Positions 7,547 to 15,697 of a stretch of DNA of 36,438 nucleotides are shown in pieces; position 1 is the first letter of the stretch; the number at the start of each line of letters is the position of its first letter. The position numbers and the translations under genes were made by a program. This DNA is from a bacterium (GTDB lineage: Bacteria; UBP15; UBA6099; JAJRTR01). The DNA lies in contig JAJRTR010000105.1 in NCBI GenBank assembly GCA_024278215.1, positions 1-36,438 of the forward strand, read 5' to 3'. A model generated the notes under the pieces. It worked only from the letters and a program-made list of their open reading frames with translations, was not told the DNA's origin and ran no database searches.

Positions 7547-8549
7547 CGGCTGCAATCTCCTCGAGTGTCGACTTCATTTTTTCGCGCAATTCCGGCGGCG
7601 CGATCACCCACGCGTTTTCTCCCAATCCGAGCAGCCGGCATACCAGTGCGTCGTCGTTCACTGAACGAAGCTCCATCACGCAGGCCGCTTCGTCGAGCCG
7701 CGCCGAGGCCAGCCCGCCCCAGGCGTTGCGCACACGCCAGTATGTGTCCGGGTGGAACTCGACGGTCGCCACCGTTTCCTCCTCGTCGCCGAATTCCCAC
7801 GGCGCGTTGCGTGAAACCTGCGCGGCGAGCGAAAAGTCCGCCGGTATCTCATAGTCGGGTTCGGCGGCCGGCTGCGGCTCCTTCAGCAGTGTCATGCGGT
7901 CGACCCGGAAAGTGCGCAGTCCCTTCCTGAGCCTGCAATAAGCATAGAGATACCAGAACCCGTTCCTGACGAAAAGGCCATAAGGGTCGACTTCTCTCTT
8001 TGTCTTCTTCTTCGAGCCGCCGGGCGGTCGATACGCGATATGAAGTGTTCGCCTCGCGGCGACGGCGTCGATGAGTTTGCCTGTTATATCAGCGCGCTCC
8101 CGGCGCGTTCCTTCGAGTTGAATCAGCATGGGAGCGGATTGGTCACCGGAGAAATCATCCGAAGATGTCAGCTTCATGAGCGCCCAGTCGAGATGTTTGA
8201 ACGGCGATCTGCCTGTGTCCGCAATCCGGCGGCGCAGTCTTTTCAGGGCAAGTGCCTCTTCGGGCGTGAATTGTATTCTGGGAAGATAGAAATCATCGGG
8301 GTCTATCGTGTAACCGTCTACGGCATTGCCCTCGACAGGGTCGCTTGTCTTTGCGGTTTTGATCTCGATGCCGAGAGAAGACAGTTCCTTTTTGTCGCGC
8401 AGGAACATGCGTCGGTTTGTATGGTGGTCCTTCGACGGGGCATAGCCATCTACAGCATTTATAATTTCTTTTAATGTGGCCGGTGACTTGCGGCTGAGCA
8501 GGAAAGCGCTGAGGTTCAACAGCCTCTCTTCGGCCGGTACTCTATTCAT
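7524..8549 (-). CDS. WYL-domain transcriptional regulator (PafB-like)
   Basis: A 341-residue regulator with an N-terminal winged HTH (residues ~5-65, AEERLLNLSAFLL through RRMFLRDKKEL), a WYL domain around 150-220 with the literal signature FWYLYAYC and the following RxFRVDRM segment, and a WCX domain to the end (PPELREKMKSTL). It forms a tandem pair with the next WYL gene, overlapping it by 23 bases, and its own ATG overlaps the stop of the upstream exported-protein gene by 8 bases. Two WYL proteins encoded together usually act as a heteromeric regulator; the regulated genes are not identifiable here. Confidence 0.85.
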   Translation of the reverse strand: MNRVPAEERLLNLSAFLLSRKSPATLKEIINAVDGYAPSKDHHTNRRMFLRDKKELSSLGIEIKTAKTSDPVEGNAVDGYTIDPDDFYLPRIQFTPEEALALKRLRRRIADTGRSPFKHLDWALMKLTSSDDFSGDQSAPMLIQLEGTRRERADITGKLIDAVAARRTLHIAYRPPGGSKKKTKREVDPYGLFVRNGFWYLYAYCRLRKGLRTFRVDRMTLLKEPQPAAEPDYEIPADFSLAAQVSRNAPWEFGDEEETVATVEFHPDTYWRVRNAWGGLASARLDEAACVMELRSVNDDALVCRLLGLGENAWVIAPPELREKMKSTLEEIAADAAKYCR

Positions 8550-9144
8550 CTGCGTTCTTTCGTTTTATTACAGCGTTGCGGCGGCGCGACGATATTGTAG
8601 ACTTGACACCTATCTTCTTCACGCCGTCGTATTCCGCTTTTATCCTTCCGATGCTTTCGAGAAATTCCTGGTCGTCAGTTTTCCCGATATTGTCGTCTTC
8701 CGTCCAGATTTTTATCCGGCCCTCCCGCTTGTCCCGCTCGATCTTTTCTGCTGAACCATAATCCAGCGCCGGAACATAATCGCGTGGCATAAAGCTTTCC
8801 GGTCCGATTGTTTTCGTTATCGTTTTGACTTTTTCCACCGGTTTCTTACGAATACCCGTGATTCGATTGAGGAAAATGCCCGTATCCAGCCTCCGCATGG
8901 CGAGCACGATATATGTTTCCTTCACTTGCAATGCGACAGCGTCACCGACAGGCTTGTCATATTTCATCAGCTCGATCGAATCGCCTTCCGACATACTGTC
9001 CGAGAAAAAACCGTTGACAAGCAGACGCCCGTCACCGATATACATGTCCTCGGTGCCGATCTGTTCCATCTCCTGCGCATACGCCGCGCCGCCGAGAGAA
9101 AACACTACAACCAGCACAATCGCGAAAAAAACTGTCCTTCTCAT
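8542..9144 (-). CDS. Small exported protein of unknown function
   Basis: A 200-residue protein with a clear signal peptide (MRRTVFFAIVLVVVF, cleavage near AYA-QEME). The mature part starts with a ~75-residue segment that may be a small beta domain (SEGDSIELMKYDKPVG) and continues as a charged, Lys/Glu-rich region ending in a basic tail (SSRRRNAVIKRKNADE). I recognise no family. I chose the ATG at 9144 because the signal peptide starts there and GGTGG precedes it; the frame continues upstream to 9297 only by reading through a half copy of repeat R2. It is the first gene of a unit with the two WYL regulators, so it might be linked to their sensing role, which is inference. Confidence 0.65.
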   Translation of the reverse strand: MRRTVFFAIVLVVVFSLGGAAYAQEMEQIGTEDMYIGDGRLLVNGFFSDSMSEGDSIELMKYDKPVGDAVALQVKETYIVLAMRRLDTGIFLNRITGIRKKPVEKVKTITKTIGPESFMPRDYVPALDYGSAEKIERDKREGRIKIWTEDDNIGKTDDQEFLESIGRIKAEYDGVKKIGVKSTISSRRRNAVIKRKNADE

Positions 9145-9174
9145 AAGCCACCCGGAATTACTGTAAATGTTATG

Positions 9175-9242
9175 GAGCCAATTGCAAAATTCTGATTCGG
9201 CTGCGGTCGGCTGCAATTGTCCATAGCTGCATTGTCGGCAGT
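9175..9242 (-). repeat. R2 element, half copy
   Basis: Starts with the terminal repeat GAGCCAATTGCAAAATT and continues through CATAGCTGC to CATTGTCGGC, matching one arm of the full R2 copies; similarity ends in the middle of the element. Its orientation is the reverse of the 15209 and 18038 copies. It lies just upstream of the small exported-protein gene. Confidence 0.7.
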
Positions 9243-9288
9243 CAAACACATTATATTGCAGAATCGTCATCACGGATACAATTATCAG

Positions 9289-9325
9289 AAAAAACACAAC
9301 TCGAGCAGGTGAATAATTCGAGTTG
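9289..9325 (-). terminator. Probable rho-independent terminator after the kinase gene
   Basis: On the minus strand CAACTCGA and TCGAGTTG (9325-9318 and 9304-9297) form an 8-bp perfect stem with a 13-base loop, followed by TG and six T residues. It lies about 130 bases past the kinase stop codon. Confidence 0.55.
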
Positions 9326-9454
9326 ACTCAAAGCGAATCGAATACTTTTTCAAGTTTCTTTTCGACATCTTTCGTTATAGCCGATCATTGTTAGTTGGCA
9401 TTTGTCATCTTCGACTTATTGCACACAAATCAAATATGCAAGCGAATAAAAACG

Positions 9455-11365
9455 CTACATATCCATTATGTCGATTACGCATATAAAACCTACATCGGCA
9501 AATGATTCCAGAGGGTCGGGCCTTTTCGATGTGAACCCGTCGCCGGAAGTATCCGTATTGATAACGACACTTCTGTCAAACTGCGCCTCTTTCCCTGCCG
9601 CGCGCGAATCCCCGGCTGAAAACAATCCGGTCGTCGCCCAGATTCCAGGAATACGGTATGCGCCGCGCTCCGGTTCTTTACTGTATCCGCCGGATGCCGG
9701 CGATCCTTTGTAGCTGTCGTTTTCAAGGCACTCTTCGTCCATCCCCCAGCTGGTTGAGGTGGTGGACTCTTCCGTGCCGGTCCCGTCTGTTATCCGGGTT
9801 GGGGTATATCCGGCCAGGGCAGCGTATCGCCACTCGGATTCCGTGGGCAATGTTTTACTGTAATGCCGGGCGTAGGCGATTGCCCCGTACCATGTAATCC
9901 GGACGACCGGGTCCGCCGCCGTGTCGACATCCTTCAAATGGAAACGGCCATGCTCATATATTATCTGTTCATTTGCACGGGGGTGGTCTCCCACATACAG
10001 CAGTATTTTATCTTCTCTTGTCACAGCGCCGTCCTTGACGACCAGGTATTGTTTTACCTCGTTGAGGAAATTGGAGAAATTGTAATTGGTCACAAATGAT
10101 TCGTCGATATAAAACGGGGCAACCTGTATCTTTTCGGGCTGTGCGCCGGAGGCGGTCTGTATTTCAATTTCCCCACCCGATACGAGGTTCATGGTTGTAC
10201 CGTCTTCACCCATGAGTGTTGCAGGAAAATCGTCACTCGCCGGCAAAAGATTCTCTTTCAGTGCCTTCGTGCTGTTGTTTACGGTGTTTTTTCGACCTGC
10301 GTCTTCTGTTGTGTTGACATCACTGTTTATGTGTCTTTTGCCGGGCTCACCGATAAAATGCCAGACAGACATGCCCACAACGGACAGGATAGCGATTATA
10401 ACGCCCGTAAGTATCAGGCGCGGATTATGTGTTATCAAGGACATCGCTCTGCCGGCGGCGTTTCTTTCGCTTCCTTCTTTTGTATCGCTCACGAGAAGCT
10501 TTTCGAGGGCGGCCCTGAACTCGTCGATGGAATCGTAGCGGTCTTCCTTATTTTCCGCTGTCGATTTCTGTATAACGGCATCGAGTCCTTTTATAAAGGG
10601 CGAGTCGGGATTGTCGATTTTCGCCTGTTTGAAGGGCACCGTTTCCTTGCCGAGTTTTCCCCTTATCGCTTCATAAAGAATTTTCCCCAGGGCATAAATA
10701 TCAGCTCTGCGGTCCGCATATTTGTAATCCATGAATTGTTCCGGCGGCATGTACGCCGGTGTGCCGTAGAACTCCATTGAATCGGTGACCGGTTCCGAGC
10801 GCCCCCAGCGAACGAGGCCGAAGTCCGCGATTTTCGGCGTATCGCCGTCCATAAGAATGTTTTCGGGTTTCAAATCACGGTGAGTTATCCCTTTATCATG
10901 GAGAGCCGCCACGCCGTCGAGCATCGTGAAGAAAGAGCCCTTGAGCCATGATCGCAGTCGCTGCTCGGCATCGGGAGATGGATAGAAGCCCTCCTCGGGC
11001 AAAACATGTCTGAACGTGGCGCCTGGCACGTATTCCATGACAAAATAATCTATCCGGAATTCTTTTCCGGTCTGATCCTTGAGGTATGAGCCATGATCGA
11101 AAATCTGAAGCACGTTCGGGTGACTCATCTGGGCCAGCGACTGCACCTCGCGGCGGAAACGACTCACAGTGGCTTCGAGTTCAGCGTCGTCTAGTTCTTC
11201 CAGAAGTCCGGGAAGTATTATTTTAATAGCCACATCCCGGTTGAGGTTGGTCTGGTGTGCACGGTACACTTCACCCATCGCGCCCTTGCCGATAAATTGC
11301 AGGATCACCCACTTGTCGTTCAGGACCGTACCTGTCCGGAAGTAGCCCGTTTTCTTTTTTGCCAT
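9455..11365 (-). CDS. Membrane Ser/Thr protein kinase with C-terminal FGE/SUMF1-like domain
   Basis: A 636-residue PknB-type kinase. The kinase domain spans about residues 15-295: glycine loop GKGAMG (26-31), catalytic Lys48 (VAIK), HRDLKPEN and ADFG are all present, and GTPAYMPPE fits the activation loop end, so it should be active. One TM helix (LILTGVIIAILSVVGM, ~320-345) follows. The rest, outside the membrane, resembles the formylglycine-generating-enzyme/sulfatase-modifying fold (PFYIDESFVTNYNFSNFL, TWYGAIAYARHYSKTLPTESEWRYAA, ending GFICV). In kinases this domain usually acts as a sensor rather than an enzyme. The ATG at 11365 has GGGGA 7 bases upstream. It is followed from the kinase's viewpoint by a terminator, and preceded by the PP2C gene, its likely antagonist. 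Confidence 0.88.
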   Translation of the reverse strand: MAKKKTGYFRTGTVLNDKWVILQFIGKGAMGEVYRAHQTNLNRDVAIKIILPGLLEELDDAELEATVSRFRREVQSLAQMSHPNVLQIFDHGSYLKDQTGKEFRIDYFVMEYVPGATFRHVLPEEGFYPSPDAEQRLRSWLKGSFFTMLDGVAALHDKGITHRDLKPENILMDGDTPKIADFGLVRWGRSEPVTDSMEFYGTPAYMPPEQFMDYKYADRRADIYALGKILYEAIRGKLGKETVPFKQAKIDNPDSPFIKGLDAVIQKSTAENKEDRYDSIDEFRAALEKLLVSDTKEGSERNAAGRAMSLITHNPRLILTGVIIAILSVVGMSVWHFIGEPGKRHINSDVNTTEDAGRKNTVNNSTKALKENLLPASDDFPATLMGEDGTTMNLVSGGEIEIQTASGAQPEKIQVAPFYIDESFVTNYNFSNFLNEVKQYLVVKDGAVTREDKILLYVGDHPRANEQIIYEHGRFHLKDVDTAADPVVRITWYGAIAYARHYSKTLPTESEWRYAALAGYTPTRITDGTGTEESTTSTSWGMDEECLENDSYKGSPASGGYSKEPERGAYRIPGIWATTGLFSAGDSRAAGKEAQFDRSVVINTDTSGDGFTSKRPDPLESFADVGFICVIDIMDM

Positions 11366-11397
11366 TGATATTCCCCGTATTTCTTCGATGGTGCCGG

Positions 11398-11421
11398 CCC
11401 GCATATTTCACACCGATGCGG
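11398..11421. repeat. LP repeat, slightly diverged copy
   Basis: CCGCAT and ATGCGG flank a loop that includes ATTTCACACC. It lies 33 bases upstream of the kinase start, between the phosphatase and kinase genes. Confidence 0.5.
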
Positions 11422-11443
11422 ACTGAAAGATAATTCTCCTCAT

Positions 11444-11489
11444 GCCGGTTGCGGAGCCGGACCCGGCAAAAGATAATTCTGCAACCGGC
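11444..11489. repeat. Hairpin between phosphatase and kinase genes
   Basis: GCCGGTTGC and GCAACCGGC pair perfectly (9 bp) around 28 bases that contain a nested CCGG pairing. It directly abuts the PP2C stop codon at 11490. AAGATAATTCT occurs twice nearby (from 11427 and from 11470). Could attenuate read-through from phosphatase into kinase. Confidence 0.5.
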
Positions 11490-12260
11490 TCACTTTATAA
11501 TCTGTATTACAATCTCCGTAATATTGTCTTTACCTCCGTTTTTCAGAGCCGTATCGAGCAGTTCGCGGCATTTCACTTCAGGGGTCCCTTCAACTGACAG
11601 AATCCTTTCGATGTCGTGTTCAGGCACTGTATCGTAAAGCCCGTCACTGCACAGGAGAAACTGGTCGCCGGCGCATACGGTTTCCGAGCGAGTGTATATT
11701 TCATCTATATCGACGCCGAGCGCCTGGACCAGTATGTGTCGCATCGGATGTTTCGCCGCTTGTTCGGCGGTAAGATTTCCGGCGTCCACAAGCAATTGCA
11801 CGCCCGTGTCGTCTTTGGTCATGCGGACAAGCCGGTCTTTTCTCATTAAATAAATCCTGCTGTCTCCAATATGGGTAATATATGCTTTATCGTCAAGAAA
11901 CAAGAGGACGGACAATGTCGTCCCCATTATATCGTTGTCGATATTCTCTTCGGAGTAGCTTACTATTCTATCGTGCGCTTTGACAAACAGGCTTTCGAGC
12001 CGCGCCCTGACAGCGTCGGCCCCGTCCGACCCGGCAGGTGGCCCCCTGTCATAGTCGTAGTAATCCAGGATCGTTTCGCACGCCATTTTGCCGGCGATGT
12101 CACCGGCGGTATGCCCCCCCATTCCGTCGGCTACAGCGAACAATTGCCCCAGTTCCCGCGTTTTATAAATACCCGAAGCGTGGTCGATCATTATGAAAAA
12201 GTCTTCATTGACTTTGCGCTTCAATCCGATATCCGTCAATCCACTTGAAAGTATGTTCAA
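11490..12260 (-). CDS. PP2C-family serine/threonine phosphatase (Stp/PrpC-like)
   Basis: A 256-residue PPM phosphatase of normal family length. Metal-binding motifs are intact: NED (18-20), VADGMGGH (~42-49), GTTLSVL, HIGDSRIY, LLCSDGL and the terminal DNIT. It hydrolyses phospho-Ser/Thr with two Mn/Mg ions and is cytosolic (no signal peptide). Bacterial genes of this type are commonly paired with PknB-type kinases, as here, where the kinase lies 124 bases downstream in the same direction. Start at ATG 12260, 43 bases after the stop of the NtrC-type gene, so the four signalling genes may be partly co-transcribed. Confidence 0.9.
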   Translation of the reverse strand: MNILSSGLTDIGLKRKVNEDFFIMIDHASGIYKTRELGQLFAVADGMGGHTAGDIAGKMACETILDYYDYDRGPPAGSDGADAVRARLESLFVKAHDRIVSYSEENIDNDIMGTTLSVLLFLDDKAYITHIGDSRIYLMRKDRLVRMTKDDTGVQLLVDAGNLTAEQAAKHPMRHILVQALGVDIDEIYTRSETVCAGDQFLLCSDGLYDTVPEHDIERILSVEGTPEVKCRELLDTALKNGGKDNITEIVIQIIK

Positions 12261-12303
12261 CTCGGTTCCGTTCCCTTCGGTTCATTATATAAACCCTCGC
12301 GCT

Positions 12304-13668
12304 TCAATGCCCGATTTCATACTTATCCATCCTGTAAAGAAGAGTGTTGCGGGGAATGCTCAAATACCGTGCCGTTGCGGATTGATTGTGATTATTCTTC
12401 TCAAGGGCCGCCGCTATCAGGTTCTTTTCCCACTCCTCGAGCACGATGCCGTCGTCCGGGAGATCGGCGGGAGAAAGCCCGGCCATTTTATATTTGTAAT
12501 CCTGTATTCTGTCCGGAAGGTCCTTCACCCCGACCTCATCAGAAACCGACACGGCCACGAGGCGTTCCACTGCGTTCTGGAGTTCCCGCACGTTGCCCGG
12601 CCAGCGGTAAAGAATCAGCTTTTTCATCGCCTCATCCGAAATTATCAATGGATTGACACCCGCATCATTGCAGTATCCGGCAATAAAATGCTCGAGCAGC
12701 AGCGGAATATCATCCCTGCGCTCGCGCAACGGCGGTATACGGATCGGAACCACGGCCAGTCGGAAATACAGGTCTTCCCTGAACCCGCTTTCCTCGACAA
12801 GCTGCTCCAGATTACGGTTCGAAGCGGATATGATTCTAACGTCCACCGGAACCTGTTCTTCCCCGCCGACCCGTGTGATAATCCCTTCCTGGAGCACACG
12901 CAAAAGCCTGACCTGGTGTTCCGGAAGCATGTCCGCGATCTCGTCCAGAAAAAGAGTACCGCCATGCGCACGCTCGAACGCTCCCCTGTGGCGTGAGACG
13001 GCCCCGGTGAACGCGCCTTTCTCGTGCCCGAACAACTCCGAGTCCACAAGATGCTCGGGAATGGCCCCCACGTTTATCGGTATGAAAGGTTTGTCCTTTC
13101 TCTTACTGTGAAAATGTATCGCTTTAGCAAGCAGCTCCTTGCCCGTTCCGCTTTCACCATAAATCAGCACTGTTGAGTTCCTCGGTGCGATGCGCGACGC
13201 GATTTCATAAACCTTCTGCATCGCCGGAGAACTCCCAACAATGTTTTCAAATTTAAACTTATCCCGCGCCACCTGCCGCAGGTATTTATTTTCCCTTTCA
13301 AGACGGGCCACCCGCAGCGCCTTCTTTACGCTCACTTTCAAAACATCGCCTGAAAAAGGTTTCTCAAGATAATCGCACGCTCCGAGCTGCATGGCCTCAA
13401 CCGCCGACTGGACCGACCCGTGCGCCGTCATCACAATGAACATTGTCTCCGTCGAATAACTTTTTATCTTATTCAGCAATTGTATCCCGTCGATTTCGGG
13501 CATGATGATATCCGAAATAACAAGTTCAGGACTGTGCTCGAGAAAAGCTTCATAGCCGGCCGCTCCGTTTTGCGCCACGACAACCCTGTAGCCCTCCCGC
13601 TCAAGTTGGAACTGCGCCACTTCAAGAATACTCTCATTATCATCTACAACAAGAATCGTATCAGCCAT
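12304..13668 (-). CDS. Sigma54-dependent NtrC-family response regulator
   Basis: A 454-residue activator in three parts: receiver domain (1-120, phospho-acceptor Asp53 in LVISDIIMP), AAA+ sigma54-interaction domain (~145-375) with Walker A GESGTGKE, the GAFTGA loop and GGTLFLDEI, and a C-terminal Fis-type HTH (NHNQSATARYLSIPRNTLL). All motifs needed to open sigma54 promoters are intact. The ATG at 13668 overlaps the stop of the upstream histidine kinase by 8 bases (ATGGCTGA), so the two form a translationally coupled pair; the frame's earlier TTG at 13686 is less likely. Its target promoters were not found in the window. Confidence 0.92.
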   Translation of the reverse strand: MADTILVVDDNESILEVAQFQLEREGYRVVVAQNGAAGYEAFLEHSPELVISDIIMPEIDGIQLLNKIKSYSTETMFIVMTAHGSVQSAVEAMQLGACDYLEKPFSGDVLKVSVKKALRVARLERENKYLRQVARDKFKFENIVGSSPAMQKVYEIASRIAPRNSTVLIYGESGTGKELLAKAIHFHSKRKDKPFIPINVGAIPEHLVDSELFGHEKGAFTGAVSRHRGAFERAHGGTLFLDEIADMLPEHQVRLLRVLQEGIITRVGGEEQVPVDVRIISASNRNLEQLVEESGFREDLYFRLAVVPIRIPPLRERRDDIPLLLEHFIAGYCNDAGVNPLIISDEAMKKLILYRWPGNVRELQNAVERLVAVSVSDEVGVKDLPDRIQDYKYKMAGLSPADLPDDGIVLEEWEKNLIAAALEKNNHNQSATARYLSIPRNTLLYRMDKYEIGH

Positions 13669-14758
13669 CGGCCCCACCCCCTTCAACTGCGGCGGCCCCG
13701 ACAGGGATCTGCACCCTGACTACCGTCCCACGCCTGTCCTGCCTGTTGGATATAACGAATGTTCCTCCGTGCTTTTCCACAATCTTCTTCACTATGGGAA
13801 GTCCGAGCCCGGTACCTGTTTCCTTCGTGGTATAAAAAGGTTCGACAAGAAACTTTTCTTTCCCGGGCTCGATCCCCACACCGCTGTCGATTATCCGAAT
13901 CTTAACGCACTTCCCATTCTCCAATATTTCAGAAACAACTTCAAGGGTTCCTCCATCTTGCATAGCGTCTATTCCATTCAGAATAATATTCAGGAACACC
14001 TGTTTCAGTTGGTTGGGGTCCGCATAGACGCGCGGCATATTATCGGCCATTTCTTTTCTGAGAGTAATCCTGTTGACACTCATCTTTTTTCTGCTGAGGT
14101 CGAGCACGGAGTCTAAAATACCGTTGATATCGACATAAGAAAACTGCGGTTCCGGAGGCCGCGCGAACTTGAGAAAATCGCCGACTATCACTTCCATTCT
14201 CTTTATTTCCTTTTCGACAATCTCAACGAATCGTGTCTTCGGACTATCAGGAGGAATATCCTCCGCGACGAGTTCGAACGCGCCCTTGATGCCTCCCAGC
14301 GGATTCCTTATCTCGTGGGCCACACCCGCCGCGACCATGCCGATAGCGGCCAGCCGCTCCGATTCCTTCGCCTTCTCAAACGAATTCACCAACTGCTCGT
14401 ATGCTCTCTCCGCCTTTCTTCTCTGAGATTTTTCCATGTCCGACAGGACGCCTGTTATCACCCCGACGACAAGGTACATGGCTATTTCGAGATACCGGCC
14501 CGTCAGGTCGATCTCCACGTGTACCCGCCACTGGAACAGAAGATGCAACAACAATATGATCCCAGATATAACAGCGGTAGCCGCTCCGCCTCGAAATCCG
14601 AACAGAAACGCGCTGAATATTATCGGTATATAAAATAGCCGGTCATAAACATTATGATATATCCCCAAATGCACAGGAGTCAGAAAGTGCATCAGGGAAA
14701 CAAGAAGCAATGTCGTCCCGATACCGATTTTCCACCTGGTTCTTATGTCATAATTCAT
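13661..14758 (-). CDS. Membrane sensor histidine kinase (NtrB/AtoS-like), partner of the NtrC regulator
   Basis: A 365-residue kinase. Residues 10-105 hold about four hydrophobic helices with little periplasmic sequence, suggesting a membrane or intracellular signal. A coiled linker (~108-138) leads to the HisKA domain with phosphorylatable His148 (AHEIRNPLGG), then a HATPase domain with NIILNGIDAM, DSGVGI, PFYTTK and GTGLGL. There is no PAS domain. It overlaps the downstream regulator by 8 bases. Start ATG 14758 has GGGCGG about 7 bases before it. The signal is unknown. Confidence 0.9.
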   Translation of the reverse strand: MNYDIRTRWKIGIGTTLLLVSLMHFLTPVHLGIYHNVYDRLFYIPIIFSAFLFGFRGGAATAVISGIILLLHLLFQWRVHVEIDLTGRYLEIAMYLVVGVITGVLSDMEKSQRRKAERAYEQLVNSFEKAKESERLAAIGMVAAGVAHEIRNPLGGIKGAFELVAEDIPPDSPKTRFVEIVEKEIKRMEVIVGDFLKFARPPEPQFSYVDINGILDSVLDLSRKKMSVNRITLRKEMADNMPRVYADPNQLKQVFLNIILNGIDAMQDGGTLEVVSEILENGKCVKIRIIDSGVGIEPGKEKFLVEPFYTTKETGTGLGLPIVKKIVEKHGGTFVISNRQDRRGTVVRVQIPVGAAAVEGGGADG

Positions 14759-14844
14759 TTAAATACCGCCCTGTGTTCAGTCTGTCGGTTATTGTATCAT
14801 TAATAATAAACATTAACTGTTTACGGGGAGATGTATTCCTTCAT

Positions 14845-14930
14845 CTGGAGTGCGGTGATTCATCACCGCTTTGTTTTTGCCGGGAATTAATTCCCGGCCC
14901 TGAAAGCGACAATGAATTGTCGCACTCCAG
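14845..14930. repeat. Cloverleaf-like three-hairpin repeat
   Basis: An outer stem CTGGAGTGCG/CGCACTCCAG (10 bp, perfect) encloses or shares bases with three compact hairpins: GCGGTGATTCATCACCGC (14852-14869), a GCCGGGAATT/AATTCCCGGC pair (14879-14898) and GCGACAATGAATTGTCGC (14906-14923). All three have ATT-type tips. It resembles a tRNA-like fold in outline but has no tRNA sequence features. Confidence 0.7.
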
Positions 14931-15037
14931 ATTCAACATTTCCCCATCATAGTTTGTGCCGTCCCTTGCACTGCTCCCCCGTGAACACGATACGGCATTA
15001 AAGGACAAATTCCGGTCATGTCCCTGGAATTGGTTGC

Positions 15038-15154
15038 GCGACACAAAAGTGGGTTTTTGCGAAAAGCGGTACAGGTACCGCAAAAAACAGCGTTACCAGT
15101 CCCTGTTTTTCGCACATTAACAATATGGTTGTTTTTAACCCACTTTTATATCGC
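15038..15154. repeat. Nested palindromic element
   Basis: Outer arms beginning at 15038 and ending at 15154 match at 16 of 18 positions (AAAAGTGGGTT/AACCCACTTTT at the core). Inside are TGCGAAAA/TTTTCGCA and the perfect GCGGTACAGGTACCGC (15066-15081). Single copy in the window; function unknown. Confidence 0.6.
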
Positions 15155-15208
15155 ACACCCTACGGAATCCCACGACTTTGCTTCAGATGTCTAAAGTGTT
15201 ACACAAAT

Positions 15209-15386
15209 GAGCCAATTGCAAAATTATGTTCGAAGCGAGGTCGAGCGAAATTGTTCAGAGCAAGGCAGAGGTGTAAACTCCTCGCAGGCGTACTTGTAGA
15301 GTACGTCGAGGACGATTTTGTACCGACAACGCAGCTATGGACAATAGCAGCCGACCGCAGCCGAATCAGAATTTTGCAATCGGCTC
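15209..15386 (+). mobile_element. R2 element, complete copy 1 (MITE-like)
   Basis: A 178-bp element that begins GAGCCAATTGCAAAATT and ends with its reverse complement (one change, CGGCTC region). It is flanked by AAAT on both sides (15205-15208 and 15387-15390), a likely 4-bp target duplication. Its arms pair imperfectly over about 60 bases and enclose an inner hairpin GTAC...GTAC within CCTCG/CGAGG. No transposase is encoded, so movement would need an enzyme supplied in trans. Confidence 0.8.
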
Positions 15387-15697
15387 AAATAAATAACGAA
15401 AAACGCACAAGTGCAGGCGCATAAAGCAACAATCCAGGGGCGCGGCTCACAGACCGGACAGGGCTGTTGCCAGAGGTTATGATATAATATACCTATAAAA
15501 TAAAACGATAAACCCCTTTGCGCTTTACCTGATAATATATATAATGTGGAGTAGGGAGAAGTTTGTGAAATGCGGCACAAATAAAAACAATAAATCCGCT
15601 TTTTATGGAGGGGATTTCGCAGTGTTTAATGTTCAGATGAATATGTAAAAAACAGCGAAAAACGGGAAAATATTATAGAGAAAAGGGTTATAAAGTA

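Larger units (their letters stand above)
9145..9454. other. Spacer with an R2 half copy and a terminator
   Basis: The 310 bases between the kinase and the small exported protein hold an R2 half element (9175-9242), a perfect TATAAT on the minus strand (9250-9255) with only a poorly spaced TTGTAT upstream, and a hairpin with T-run at 9289-9325. No gene seen. Confidence 0.55.
14759..15697. other. Gene-free stretch with three stacked structured repeats
   Basis: These 939 bases between divergent genes contain no supported gene. They hold a cloverleaf-like repeat (14845-14930), a 117-base palindromic element (15038-15154), a complete R2 element (15209-15386) and an AT-rich segment with TATAAT at 15483-15488 that may be the -10 box for the CoA-transferase gene (no good -35). 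Confidence 0.7.

Noticed and set aside
14845-14930. tRNA or tRNA-like gene suggested by the cloverleaf outline
   Set aside because: Hairpins have no D-, anticodon- or T-loop sequences and the stems are perfect palindromes; it is a repeat.
15125-15424. Open frame across R2 with the same peptide (LAGVLVEYVEDDFVPTTQLW) as one in the 36242-36433 region
   Set aside because: The similarity is fully explained by the DNA repeat; no ribosome site, and the frame is broken in the half copies.
15565-15648. Possible 27-codon leader peptide (GTG start, AGGGAG six bases upstream) before the CoA-transferase gene
   Set aside because: A good ribosome-site match but no conservation evidence, no pausing codons and no attenuator structure; could be chance in an AT-rich stretch.
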